NCBI GenBank assembly: GCA_003427395.1
Contig: BFEA01000426.1
Span: forward strand, 62,043-88,336
Direction of reading: 5' to 3'
DNA: 26,294 nucleotides
Origin: Chara braunii
Taxonomy: Eukaryota > Streptophyta > Charophyceae > Charales > Characeae
The position numbers and the translations under genes were made by a program. The notes below the pieces were generated by a model. The model saw only the letters and a program-made list of their open reading frames with translations. It ran no database searches and had not been told where the DNA came from. Shown here piece by piece: positions 1 to 9,247 of this stretch. Numbering within the stretch: position 1 is the first letter of the stretch; each line of letters opens with the position of its first letter.

Positions 1-204
1 TACTTTGACTTTTTGAGCCCTTTGATATTCCCACGGCGGCCTAGCGACACAGACGAGCTTATCCGAGCCTTGTCGGGACCGAAGAGGTACGAGTCGAATG
101 GGTACTTTGACTTTTCGAGTCCTTTGACATTCCTATGGCGACCCAGTGACACGGGTGGACTTATCCGAGCCTTGTTGGGACCGAAGAGGCACGAGTCCGA
201 ACCG
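1..204 (+). repeat. 102-bp direct tandem repeat, two copies
   Basis: Two copies (1-102 and 103-204) begin with TACTTTGACTTTT and share the blocks CTTATCCGAGCCTTGT and GGGACCGAAGAGG. The period, 102 bp, is a multiple of three, so one frame stays open through both copies and would encode a 34-residue unit containing RPSDT and GPKR. There is no ATG at the start of that frame. The array may begin left of the window. It could be a minisatellite or a degenerate coding repeat, and nothing identifies a function. Confidence 0.75.
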
Positions 205-276
205 GGCCTTTGAAGAGGTACCTCTTCTAACCGGGCCATTGTGGAGGAACTTTGAGTAGTCAGGCCTCTGTGAGGC

Positions 277-519
277 ATGGTCACGACAGATCTCGAGTTA
301 TGGCCCCGGTGGGCGCGGGAGACGGTTTCGGATTCTGAGAGCTCGAGTACGGTTCCGTGGGACAGACGGGCTCGATACCGCCGACATCGAGTTGCAAGAA
401 GGATCCGGCGACGGTTGATGACTAGATCTGTGGGCATCCAAACAGATCCCACAGATGTAGACGTAGGAACTTCCGCTGGGGTCGGAGACTACGCTGAGCA
501 CCCTATAGTGCTGGACTGA
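277..519 (+). CDS. hypothetical 80-residue ORF, unrecognised
   Basis: This is an ATG-started frame of 80 codons ending in TGA. The product would be Arg-rich in the middle (RRARYRRHRVARRIRRR) and acidic and Gly-rich at the end. I recognise no family. It sits between a tandem repeat and the 3' end of a LINE relic on the other strand. No promoter or splice signal was identified for it. It may be a chance frame in GC-rich repeat DNA. Confidence 0.15.
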   Translation: MVTTDLELWPRWARETVSDSESSSTVPWDRRARYRRHRVARRIRRRLMTRSVGIQTDPTDVDVGTSAGVGDYAEHPIVLD

Positions 520-617
520 ATGGAAACACTTATATTGTTACTTTTCCTGCCTACTTTTTGAGACTTGTGTCACTTGTCGTGAAGTCAGCCTGAACAGTAT
601 TTTGTCTTGGATGTGTA

Positions 618-2699
618 CTAACGAGGAATGTGCAGGTTACAGGAGCCCCAACCAACCCTCCCATGGGTGACAGACGCGGCGTGACACATAGGGTTCGTGT
701 TGGAGGCCGGCAGATCCCATTCTACCGGTCGACACCGGTCCTCTCGCAATTCTGCAATCTTGCCATTTATCAGCCAATTCCTATAGAATCTCTGCCTCTC
801 CTTCTTACGCTGCTCTTCGTCTTCTGTCCAAGCTTGTTTGGTCTTCCGCCATCTGCAGAGGATCTCAGCTTGTATCAATGTTCAGGTTTCTATCCACACC
901 TTCTCCCGTGGGTTAGACCGCCCCTCAATTGTCCTGCTGCATCTCTCCTTCCATATGACCCATAGGGTCACTTTCCTGATGAGTTCGAACCAGATCCTTT
1001 CTGCCTTTTGCGCCTGATCAGGGATGTTAGTCAAGAGGAGAAGTTGAATGGGTTGCTCGGGGAAGGGAGATGTGAAGAGGGAGTCCCAGAGTGATGAAGC
1101 GCTCGCCTAGTATTCAGTAGCCTCTTTACAAAGCACTAGGCAATGAACTATATCTTCTACAGCGCCTTCGATGCAGACTGTACATGACTCCGAGCTGTTG
1201 GGGTCTGCGGCTTTCCGCCTAGCGTGTAGCCATTGGTTCACCGGTAGGGTTGCGCACGCAATCAGCCACTGCAAACTTCTAATCTTGATTGGTCTGATGT
1301 GTTTGAATTTTTCCCAGTGGATTCATGTGATTTTGTCTGCTTCCTGCCTGACGAGGTTCCGCCATCTGTTTTTGATAATAGGGTCTGGATTTTTGGTCTT
1401 TAGAGACAGTCTGTACCCAAGTTTGACTGTGTAATCCTGGATTGGAATTTTGGTCTTAATGTTGCTGGCCCTATTTGGCGTCCACGCCCATTCCGCAGGA
1501 TCGAACTCCAAGCTACGAATTGTAGTGTAAGGTCTGAAGACTGACTTTGGCCATGCCCCTAGGACCCTTACTTCCCGGAGCAGGAAGGATTCTAAGACTG
1601 ACGACTCTACATCGCAGTTCAAGATAGTTGGCGTACTAGTATTGGCGAGGGAAATCGGGAAAGAGAGGAAAGTGGCCCTAGTGTGTGAGCCTTGCTGCAA
1701 ATGGGAGAATTGAAAGGCTCTAGAGGGGGTTACATCTCGAATCACAAGTCCCCAGTCACCTGGTCTCCACGATTCGTATTTTACCAGGATATCTTTCCAT
1801 TCCTGCGGGATACAGCTAAGTATATACTGGAGATTGGTCCCTCGTCTGTGGCATCCTTTCAGTCGGGAGCTGACTTCTTGTTCCGTTATCCAGCCCTTTC
1901 TATCCTCCTTCCATAAGTGGTCAACTTTCCAGATACCGTTCTTGATCCAGGACAACCACCTCTGTTCTAGGAAGAGCGGGTTCTGCCTCGTTTGTTATCC
2001 ATTCATTCCCGAAGAGCGGTTGCCTTAGTACTTCATCCTTGGATTTGGGTCTGTTTATCTTATTGGGAAATATTTTCCTCCAGGATCGGAGTAGTGCCGG
2101 CCAGTAAGGCGTGGGCGGTCGACAGTCATCGAGTCTGTTATTCCTCGTTCGATTCCTACGTCCTGTGGTTATCACCCATTCTTTATTCATTACCCAAAAC
2201 AGACCTGACATATTGTTCGGGGAGGTAACTGGGGCCACAGATCTGATACTATCCAGCGGCAGATTATTCCAAGCGCTGTCCGGCTTCATCAGCAGTATGA
2301 TGATCCATTTGACTTGCAGGGCTTTCGTTTCTGTTCCAGGGCCAATAATTCCTAGGCCTCCGTTTCATGGCCTTCTTGTAACATAGTGCGAGGCGATCTT
2401 AGATATGCCCTTGTCCTTGTTGGGGTCTCCTGTGCATAGATAAAGCCTAGCTCTTTGGTTCAGCTCCTTAACCGAGCTGTCCGGGACTGTCCAAATGGGC
2501 TATGTACCACATCATTGAAAAGACCGATGTATTGAGGACTAGCGCTCGACCAATAAGGGACGTGAAGGCATTGCCCCACCTTCCGATTTTATTGATCTGT
2601 TTGGCCAGCATGGATGGACCCATTTGGGGATCCAGTCCTTCCTTCGTCATAATATGCCCAGATAGCAGGTGGGTGTGTCCGGCGTTTGCCATGTCATAG
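618..2699 (-). pseudogene. LINE (non-LTR retrotransposon) ORF2 relic: RT thumb to C-terminal zinc knuckle
   Basis: Read on the minus strand, this is the 3' part of a LINE ORF2 in several frames. From its 5' end: an RT thumb block at 2468-2692 with RWGNAFTSLIGRALVLN, typical of LINE RTs just after the palm; a GGLGI-like segment followed by KALQVKWII near 2290-2400; a long linker (1323-2289) with SWIKNGIWKVDHLW and LGYRLSLK; then a zf-RVT type zinc motif C-x2-C...H-C-x3-C at 1128-1185, and a basic tail ending at 618. In-frame stops lie at 1323-1325 (TGA), 1107-1109 (TAG) and 882-884 (TGA), and frames shift near 1940 and 2290. The endonuclease and RT palm are absent, so the copy is dead. LINE ORF2 supplies target-primed reverse transcription; this piece holds only the non-catalytic 3' portion. 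Confidence 0.85.
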
Positions 2700-2739
2700 C
2701 CGCCTCATCGCCTAGGAGTGAAGGGGGCTCTTCCTCGGA

Positions 2740-3190
2740 TAGCCACTCTCTTCTAGGTTATGACACACTCTGAGAACCTTCCTTTGTGCTCTGATGTTCT
2801 TCCACCTTTTTGAGTTTTGACTCATCAAACCACGGGTGTTGCGTTGCCAAACCCCACGCTCTAACGAAAAGTGTCCCAACTTGCATCCTTGCCCTGTGAG
2901 GTCTATGGTTGCCCTTGCAGATTCACCATCAGTCGATCACAGAAGATTGGTTGCCTGAGCACTTGATATTTCAAAGCGCTTTTTTCACTTTTGCTGGGGA
3001 GATTTCCCTCCAAATTTTGCCAGATGAAGCCAGTAACCTGAGTCACGGTCCTGTTGCTCTTTTGAATTTCTTCTTGAGTCGTCTGCCTAGTACCTTTCAT
3101 GGCCCAAGATTTGCTCATGATCCAGAAAAGACCGGACACATTGTCCAGAGTCATGTATATTGTACATTGTCTGACCCTATTCATTGTCAG
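2740..3190 (-). pseudogene. second LINE ORF2 fragment, related to the adjacent copy
   Basis: The minus-strand frame at 2903-3184 contains NVSGLFWIMSKSW and QVLRQPIF, which align with NMSGLFWVMNKEW and EVLRQPLFGNEW in the neighbouring LINE relic (1921-2289). The reading continues in another frame from about 2890 to 2760 with VRAWGLATQHPWFDE. It is therefore a separate, diverged copy of the same ORF2 linker region, lying upstream of the first copy in the same orientation. No RT catalytic motif is present. It may be a tandem partial duplication or an independent 5'-truncated insertion. Confidence 0.7.
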
Positions 3191-3219
3191 AGATCAAATC
3201 AAGAAACCACTTGGTTTAA

Positions 3220-3406
3220 ACCGCCAGTACACGGCCCCAGGCTTGCAGAAAAAGCAGTTCATCGCCTACGGAAATTTCGGAGGCTCAGGACTACTGGACC
3301 GCAATGGCTGCCGTCGCCCTTGAAGAAAGAAACAAGTGTGCTGCTGGCGGTTCGGCAAGGCTTGGCGTGCAGTGAAGCGCCTCCCTGGCCGGGGTGTACT
3401 GGTGGT
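3220..3406. mobile_element. MITE with TTAA target duplication (copy 1)
   Basis: A 187-bp element begins ACCGCCAGTACAC and ends GTGTACTGGTGGT, which are inverted repeats with one mismatch. It is flanked by TTAA (3216-3219) and CTAA (3407-3410), read as a TTAA duplication with one change. The same termini occur at 14830-15565. It is too short to code for a transposase. TTAA duplications are the hallmark of piggyBac-type transposition; that assignment is inferred from the TSD only. Confidence 0.65.
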
Positions 3407-3485
3407 CTAAAACGCCGTCCATAAAAGAAATTGTTATCACTGAGACTGCTATTCCAAACAGAGGTAGAATATCATACCTGTAATG

Positions 3486-3978
3486 ACCTGCCAAACACGG
3501 ACAGAGACACACAGCTGATTTCTGAGTTTTGCTCATGGAATGTATGCCTTACTGACTTTCCCGCTTGTTGCTGAGTTTTCTGAGTCTGTGTGGGTGCATG
3601 CTTGCTGGTCTGCATGCCTGTCTGAGTGCTTGCCGGCTTGAGTGTGTGAGTGCCCCCCAAGGGCACTTGGTTGTTCGGAAGGCCTGAAGGGCCGGTACTT
3701 ACCTGTGGCCGTGACATTGAGGGTTGCAGCGGGGAAAACACTCAAGTGGCGGGGAAAAAAGCCCGAGACCCTTAGAGCAGCGGAAAACACTCAAGTAGCA
3801 GGTAGGCCGGTACCACACCAAGCAGAGGTAGATGTGCCGGGTACTCGAGGCCAAGCAGAAGAAGACAAAAGTTGGCATTTTTAGAGGCCCAGTAGTTGTA
3901 GGCTAGGTGTAGGTGGGTACGAGTCCAACCAGTCTGAGTCTAGAGCCTGTACGGGCAATATCAGAGTCTGCAATAATG
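3486..3978 (+). repeat. dispersed repeat family R2, copy 1, left part
   Basis: From GACCTGCCAA onward this matches 25712-26125 over about 400 bp, with shared blocks such as GCTGAGTTTTCT, GTCTGAGTGCTTG and CGGTACTTACCTGTGGCCGTGAC split by small indels. The family is unknown; it could be an LTR. The minus strand of the last block reads as a consensus splice donor (CAG/GTAAGT) in both copies. The repeat is interrupted by a solo LTR and resumes at 4904. Confidence 0.75.
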
Positions 3979-4899
3979 TGCGAGGCCACTGCCTCTAAGA
4001 GCCCCATAAGGCCCCATTTTTGCAGCCCGTCGGCCGCCCTAAGTGAAGGCAGGCTCGACGAGGCCCTCAGGGCCCTTTTCTGGCCACCACGCAACTCGGG
4101 GAAATTCAGGCAGTTGCGCAGCGCCAGTTGGTTGAGTGAACCCAGGCCCTGGGCCGCCTGTGTGAATGTATGTGAAGCAGGCCCTGGGCTGGATACGCGT
4201 ACCGGGCCAAACACAGGCCAAAAGCAGTTGGGCACATGCAACCACTTCAGGCCCAAGGCCTGCTCTCCTCGTGCTGGGCCTCAGGCTACCGGGGCCTACT
4301 GAAAGCTTCCTGGACTGGACGCAGGCAGGCCACTTGGATATAGGAAAGGGCCTGCCTCCTCATTCGGCATTCGGGTGCTGGCTGCATGCTGCGCAAGCGC
4401 TGCTGCTGCACTATTTGCTGGCTGGCGCCTACGCTCTCACGGGCGAGCAGGGAAGGAGCACGCAGCCATAGCCGAGTTGCGCTGCTGTAAGCTGGGTGAG
4501 GCGCAGGGTGGTCCTTGGGTGCTAGTGGCATCTGTGAGTTGGGGAACGAGGTTGTGAGTGTAGCACGAGACATACCTGATGCTGAAGCGTGCGACATTGG
4601 TCGCCATATGCTCCTACTTTGGGAATGCTGTTGATGTCATCTTTCGGCTTCGTAGTATAGGCTAGATAGGATCTGCCACATGTAGTCTGGGCGCCGAGCG
4701 CCAGATAGGATATCAACTCTGGTTCTTCGTTGATGATGATGGGACTATTTCAGCATTGTCAATTATGAACTCTTGGTGTGTTCTTATTTGGTGAATCTCG
4801 TGATGCAATTCTGCTGTTGGTTCGAGGTCAAGACTATCTGGACTCATATGTATGATGCTGTTTGATTGCTGAAGTTCGCTATTGCTCATCTTCCTTGCA
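3979..4899 (+). mobile_element. solo LTR A (921 bp), TSD AATG
   Basis: It starts TGCGAGG and ends CCTTGCA, a TG...CA inverted terminal pair, and is flanked by AATG (3975-3978) and AATG (4900-4903). The uninterrupted site at 26.1 kb (TCAATGATGTTTCCC) confirms both boundaries. Inside, in order, are GCCCTAAGTGAAGGC (near 4035), a TATA-like ATATAGG at 4338, the core GCAGCCATAGCCG (near 4462), a GGGCGCCGAGCGCC hairpin (near 4690) and the TTCCTTGCA end. No internal element sequence is attached. It shares its 3' half with the LTRs at 6.8, 9.2, 21.8 and 23.2 kb. Confidence 0.8.
4338..4344 (+). promoter_or_regulatory. TATA-like box in LTR A
   Basis: ATATAGG lies about 120 bp before the conserved GCAGCCATAGCC core. 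Equivalent A/T-rich boxes occupy the same relative place in the other LTR copies (7254, 22157, 23702), which supports a U3 promoter element. This is positional inference only. Confidence 0.4.
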
Positions 4900-4903
4900 A
4901 ATG

Positions 4904-4950
4904 TTTCCCACCGAAAGGGAGGAGGTACCGGTTGCTTGGAGGCCACGCGG
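4904..4950 (+). repeat. dispersed repeat family R2, copy 1, right part
   Basis: TTTCCCACCGAAAGGGAGG and the following GGTACCGG..GCTTGGAGG match 26129-26172. This is the continuation of the repeat interrupted by solo LTR A. Similarity fades after about 45 bp. Confidence 0.7.
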
Positions 4951-5177
4951 CCTAGGAAGTCACTCGCCAAGAGGCAAGCAGGCCGCTCTATCTCCAGGAG
5001 GAGCAAGGTGCTCCTCATTGTCGGTGTGCAAGTTTGGCAACACACTGGTGGGAGTGCAGGCTGGATCAGCGCTAGCTTGGAGCAGTGGTACCTTGGAGCA
5101 GCGCTGCTGGGGAAGGAGCAAGGACAGGAGTAGGAAGAAGTCCAGGACTAGGAAGGGGGAGCGCCAGAGGTACTTAC

Positions 5178-5423
5178 CTGGCTATGGTGGTTGCAATCTT
5201 CATCACCTTGGTGGGAGCTGCAGCAAGAGGGCCCCAGCGGGGGTAGAGGTACACCAAGAAGCTTCGAGGCAGAGTCAGGCATGGCGGCCTGACCTAGAGC
5301 AGCCATAGCTGCTTGAGTTGTCTTCTGCACATCAGGGCAAGGCCCTAACAGTCCGCCATAGCCTAGGCCTTCGAGAAGAGGAAGGAGAAGGTTGCCATGG
5401 CTATGGTGGACCTCATGTGATAC
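5178..5423 (-). CDS. possible internal exon, 82 codons, unrecognised
   Basis: On the minus strand an acceptor TTCTACTGCAG/G (AG at 5425-5424) and a donor CAG/GTAAGT (intron from 5177) bracket 246 bp that stay open in one frame, phase 0 to phase 0. The predicted peptide is rich in Ala, Gly, Leu, Pro and Ser (for example QAAMAALGQAAMPDSASKLLG). I recognise no domain and found no partner exon, promoter or polyadenylation signal. Similar ATGGCTGC and donor motifs occur antisense in the nearby LTR family, so this may be repeat-derived rather than a host gene. Confidence 0.25.
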
Positions 5424-5573
5424 CTGCAGTAGAAGAGGGATTCGGACATTGATTCTGGTTCAGCCATTCAACATTATTATTATTATTTCTTGATTGAATA
5501 AGAGGGGAAGAGATGAGGAGGAGAGTGTTAGGCGAAGAAGAAGAGCAGTATCATTGGACTACGCTGGTGTACA

Positions 5574-5638
5574 TCTTCTTCTTCTTCTTCTTCTTCTTCT
5601 TCTTCTTCTTCTTCTTCTTCTTCTTCTTCTTCTTCTTC
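5574..5638. repeat. (CTT)n microsatellite
   Basis: An uninterrupted CTT tract of about 65 bp. Frames through it give poly-Leu or poly-Phe and are not genes. A short (ATT)n tract precedes it near 5470-5487. Confidence 0.98.
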
Positions 5639-5744
5639 GTCTTTCCCTGTCTCTCCTCTCAAGTTCATTCATTTCGTTTTGCAATTGGACGGCATTGTAC
5701 TTTCTGATGACTGTGTACTTCGAAATTGGCCAGGATCATAACAT

Positions 5745-6110
5745 ACCTCTGTTTGGAGGTGTGGCTATTCCAAATAGAGGTAGAATACCACACAACAAAA
5801 AAAAGAGAGAGGTAGAATACCACAATTGTAAAAGAGAGTCAAGAGACTGATATGCCTTAGTTTGACCACTTCAGGAATTGCAGAGCCTCCTTTATGGCTC
5901 TGAGCCCCAGTGTGTTAGGTTGGTTGTGTGCCGAATAGACAGGCAGAATATCACGGTCATAAAGGAGACTGCTATTTTGACTGTGCTATTCCGTACAAAT
6001 ATGTGATTCCTCGGGTCGAACACCTCAGGGATATTACAGCCCCCTTTACGACTCTGGGCACGAGCTGCGATCTGTTGGGTTGGTTGCATTTTGCGTCCTG
6101 TTGGAGACAA
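5745..6110 (+). repeat. degenerate short interspersed repeats
   Basis: The block GCTATTCC followed by AGAGGTAGAATA occurs at 5762-5790 and matches 3448-3475; AGAGGTAGAATACCAC recurs at 5807, and related GGCAGAATATCAC lies near 5941. Two longer imperfect copies (about 5866-5935 and 6019-6095) share CACnTCAGG, GCCnCCTTTAnG and TTAGGTTGGTTG-like text. No gene is visible. This looks like a decayed repeat with about 155-bp periodicity. Confidence 0.5.
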
Positions 6111-6293
6111 TCATGGTAAACGATACCTTCAACATCAAGAGCATCATGCCCGTGGATCCGGGTCGACCTCACTATCTGTTGCGAATTTCCCTCAATGACA
6201 CCTGTCTCAAAAAAGGATGGCGGGGCCAACCAGGTGTAGTAGTATTGCAGAGAGGAAAGAAAGGGAAATCGTAAAATCTCTGTTGTATTGAAG

Positions 6294-6441
6294 CAAGGAC
6301 CTGCTACGCTGGGCCCGGTTCCCAGCACGTGCTGCTCCCGACGAATAGATTGGACTCATTGGAGCCTTGTTTATTTAGATAAAAAAAAATAAAAAAGAAG
6401 AAAAAATAAATAAAAAAAAAGAAAAAAGAAAAAAGAAAAAA
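6294..6441 (+). mobile_element. SINE-like 3' end with A-rich tail (copy 1)
   Basis: The block GGGCCCGGTTCCCAGCA..TGCTGCTCCC then GACTCATTGGAGCC, followed by an A-rich tail (6379-6440), matches 24298-24397 on the same strand and 12505-12650 and 15156-15360 on the opposite strand. An A-tailed conserved block in four places marks the 3' end of a non-autonomous retroposon family. No Pol III head is visible for this copy. Confidence 0.55.
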
Positions 6442-6615
6442 GGACCTGGGAGACTTGTTCTTCCTCCCTCGACGTCAAGCTCTAGCCATGGCGTGACCAG
6501 GCGCCCAAACCAGCAAGCCTACTAACCGCCACACACCCTCCCGAACCCAACACGACCTTCTGCGCCAATCAGGATGTCCACTGCAGATGAAGGCGTTTAA
6601 TTAAAAAAAAAAAGG
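6442..6615 (+). mobile_element. possible second A-tailed insertion
   Basis: The segment ends in TTAATT plus an A12 run (about 6602-6613) and is bracketed by AAGGACCTG (6441-6450) and AAGGACCTGCT (6612-6622); the same AAGGACCTGCT occurs before the previous A-tailed unit at 6297. The arrangement suggests two insertions at one target. The body is not recognised. Confidence 0.35.
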
Positions 6616-6768
6616 ACCTGCTAGCCAAGTGGAGAACAAGGAGGAACCCAAACACTTGCTTAGACTTTTGCTTTCCTTCCAGCATTACTGGAAAACACCT
6701 TAATGTATCTTTTCGAAAATTCGCCAGCAGATTTGGATGATTGTCTCATACTCACCCCACCTTCCATT

Positions 6769-7850
6769 TGTGAGGAACGAGCCCTCAAGGGGCACTATCA
6801 GACATCACATGTTCTGGGCTAAGGCCCCAGCAAGCCGAGTGCCCGCCCTAAGTGAAGGCGGGCCTGAATATTCGTCAAAGGCCAAATTTCGACATTTCCA
6901 TACGTGGGTATTCAGGCTCTCGCAGCACGCCAGTTGGCTGGGTAGACGCGTGAGCCTCACTAAGCTGCGTCGTACAGTTGGCCCAGGCCTTGAAAGTTGC
7001 ACCTGGGCACACACACAGAAAGCAGGGCCGATACATTGGGAAGCAGGCCATCGGCCTTTGGAAAAGCAGTACTGATGACGCACCTACCTGGGAGCCCCGC
7101 AAAGATGCAGCAAACAGCCCAAGTCCGGAGACTCAGGCCGTGCCCAACTGAAAAGGGCCCAGGCCCTCAACTGTAGTCTCGGGCCTGGGCACAGGGTCTG
7201 AGGCCCAACTGGAAGCTACTGGAAGCTTCCAGCCAGGCCACACGCAGCATCCAGATAAAAGAAGTGAGGCACCCCGAGCGAGGATCCTGGCCAGTGCAGG
7301 CAATGCGGAAGTGCTGCTGCGCTATCGCTTGATGCTGCGCTGCGGCCAAGGGTGCTGACGGGGCGCATAGCGGTGAAGTGGGGCGCTGAAGGGCAGCGGG
7401 GCGCAGGCAGCCATAGCCGGGCTGCTGGGCACCAGGGGGTAATGCGGGTGATCGGGTGGTCTTCAGGGAAGGACGCGCGTGTGGGGTAATCAAGGTCGGA
7501 CTGAGGGTGACGAGATACGTACATGGTGCATGAAGAGAGGTCGGCTATGGTGTTGACAGTCATGTGCACTGGTCTTCGAGAGTTGAAGTGAGCCTGTTGC
7601 GTAACCAGCTGTAGGTAGGATAGCCGGTTAGAGTAGGCTGGGCGCTGGGCGCCAGACAGAGAGGATCGACTTTGGATACTGTGTTGGTGTGGCCTACGGG
7701 CTTGAACATTGGCTCATTACTTGATTGTATTGCTCTATATGGATGGTTTCTCGGTGCATTTGTACTCTCTGCTTGGACACGACTACCTGGACATCTGTGT
7801 GATTTCACAACTTGGTTTTCTGTATATCGTTCACACTCATATTCCTTGCA
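6769..7850 (+). mobile_element. solo LTR B (1082 bp), TSD CATT
   Basis: It starts TGTGAGG, ends TTCCTTGCA, and is flanked by CATT at 6765-6768 and 7851-7854. The order of internal landmarks is as in LTR A: GCCCTAAGTGAAGGCGGGC near 6846, a GATAAAAG box at 7254, the GCAGCCATAGCCGGGCTGC hairpin near 7408, a GTAC-containing site at 7507 and GGCGCTGGGCGCC at 7641-7653. No coding region adjoins it. It is complete in length compared with LTR F (1089 bp). Confidence 0.82.
7254..7261 (+). promoter_or_regulatory. TATA-like box in LTR B
   Basis: GATAAAAG sits about 150 bp upstream of the conserved core, the same spacing as CTATAAGA in LTR F. It is the likely U3/R promoter position, inferred from position and composition. 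Confidence 0.4.
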
Positions 7851-7895
7851 CATTTATCAGTAACTTGGAAGTGTTATCACCTGTTCCAGTTGATG

Positions 7896-7960
7896 TAGCT
7901 CAGTGGTTAGAGCACCAGTTGGAAATGCGCATTGTGGTATAAGGTTGCGGGTTCAAAACC
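7896..7960 (+). promoter_or_regulatory. internal Pol III promoter (A and B boxes) of the SINE head
   Basis: TAGCTCAGTGG and GGTTCAAAACC fit the tRNA A-box and B-box consensus, and their spacing fits a tRNA-derived promoter. The arms do not fold cleanly as a tRNA, so this is a tRNA-derived head rather than a working tRNA gene. Confidence 0.7.
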
Positions 7961-8190
7961 CCACAGCCTTGCGCATGGACACTGGCAGGGCATTAGATTG
8001 ACGCACGGCTGGACAAACATCCCCTTGGGCTGACGCATGGTACTATTACAGACACTGCCTGCGCACCACCCAAGGGTAGTCCATGGTGTTGTATGTTGGT
8101 TGTGGGTTTCACAGGGTTTGCTTGGGGTGTTGGTCTCGGGTGTTCTGATGTTCTCCCCAGTCTGGTGTCACACGTTCATTCCATTTCCGG

Positions 8191-8248
8191 TAGTTGCTCA
8201 TACGGTAGAGTCTTGGATTACATGTTACAAGGTTACGGGTTCAAGCTT
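8191..8248 (+). other. second tRNA-like block inside the SINE
   Basis: TAGTTGCTCATACGGTAGAG followed 34 bp later by GGTTCAAGCTT repeats the A-box/B-box layout of the head in weaker form. It could be a second tRNA-derived monomer of a dimeric SINE. Confidence 0.5.
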
Positions 8249-8355
8249 GGTTCGGTCCTTGGGGGGGGTCCTTGTCCAGCTGGCCCCGTTCTCTCCTCGA
8301 TACACACACATGATTCGCAGAGTACACATAGCTTTCGGGCATACACACATAGCTT

Positions 8356-8667
8356 GCGAATTATATATCGCCTACAGGCTACATACACAAGTTTCCACAC
8401 GTGATACTGTCTACACAGATTCACAGAATATACACACAAAAGAACAGGCTGGGGAGCTAGTCACTGGTGGGGTCTAGTGCCTGCAGTAGGTTCAGTTAGG
8501 TTGGATAGGGTGAGAATTATATATCGGCTACAGCTTACATACACAAGTTTCCACACATGATACTGTCTACACAGATTCACAGAATATACACACAAAAAAA
8601 TAGGCTGGGGCGCTAGTCACTGGTGGGGTCTAGTGCCTGCAGTAGGTTCAGGTAGGTTGGATAGGGT
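8356..8667 (+). repeat. 156-bp tandem duplication within the SINE
   Basis: Copies 8356-8511 and 8512-8667 differ at only a few positions; both contain GAATTATATATCG, CACAAGTTTCCACAC and CTAGTCACTGGTGGGGTC. High identity suggests a recent duplication, before or after insertion. Confidence 0.93.
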
Positions 8668-9083
8668 GCCATTGGGTGCAGTTCCTACTGACATTCGGAT
8701 AGAACTGTCTGGTGGCTATATATATATGGGGCCTGTAGTTCATTGTCTAGGCCTGGCGTCCGAAGTTCCCGTTCGACAAGGTTCGTCCGATTCCGCTTTC
8801 ACCAGGGCTGCACAATCTATCAGCCCTGGTGATCACTGCTGTTCGGTCCAAGTGGCCTGCCCGTTGGTAGGGCAATGGTCCTGAGTGCTGGCCACACTGA
8901 GGTAGAATAGTGGGATAGGGGGTGCGCTAGGAGTATTGACGTGAGGATGGGTTGGGAGGTGGTCTCATATTCCAGGACACCCGCGGCTCACAGTTCCAAG
9001 TGATCACTATGCACACACTGACTGGCCTCTACAACACCCTGGGGCAAAAAAAAAAAAAAAAAAAAAAAGTGTTATCACCTGTT

Positions 9084-9247
9084 GGGCTAATTAACAATTA
9101 AAAGCAAGAAGAGGGGAATCCCACAGCAGAGTGTCGGGCAGACATATCAGAACCGGGTGTGATTTCTCCCCTCTTCCCCCTGCCCTGTCTGCCCTTGCCA
9201 TCTGCTCTAACAATCCAGTGCACCATCAGATTTACATTGCAGGTAAG
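9084..9247. other. no recognised feature
   Basis: This segment lies between the SINE's 3' target duplication and the compound LTR. I see no coding frame or structured repeat in it. Confidence 0.4.

Larger units (their letters stand above)
7886..9066 (+). mobile_element. tRNA-headed long SINE/retroposon with poly(A) tail and 17-bp TSD
   Basis: The unit is flanked by AAGTGTTATCACCTGTT at 7869-7885 and 9067-9083, a perfect 17-bp duplication, and ends in an A23 run (9046-9068). Its first 75 bp look like a tRNA gene: Pol III A box TAGCTCAGTGG (7896-7906) and B box GGTTCAAAACC (7950-7960). A second tRNA-like block follows at 8191-8248, then a 156-bp tandem duplication (8356-8667), then unique sequence. 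At about 1.18 kb it is far longer than a usual SINE. No reverse transcriptase is encoded, so movement must have used a LINE enzyme in trans. Confidence 0.85.

Noticed and set aside
1171-1434. Plus-strand frames opposite the LINE relics
   Set aside because: They are the complement of recognisable LINE ORF2 text on the minus strand and resemble nothing themselves. The same applies to plus-strand frames at 1692-2699.
5494-5850. Frame with poly-Leu (about 20 residues) that could look like a signal anchor
   Set aside because: The Leu run is the (CTT)n microsatellite read in one frame.
6080-6274. Frame containing NDTFNIKSI and DPGRPHYLLRIS
   Set aside because: It recalls very loosely the N-terminus of the RNA polymerase subunit RPB8, but the match is short, gapped and unsupported by neighbouring exons. 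I do not call it.
7886-7965. Functional tRNA gene
   Set aside because: A and B boxes are good but the stems do not pair as a tRNA, and a TSD-bounded, poly(A)-tailed unit follows. It is a SINE head.
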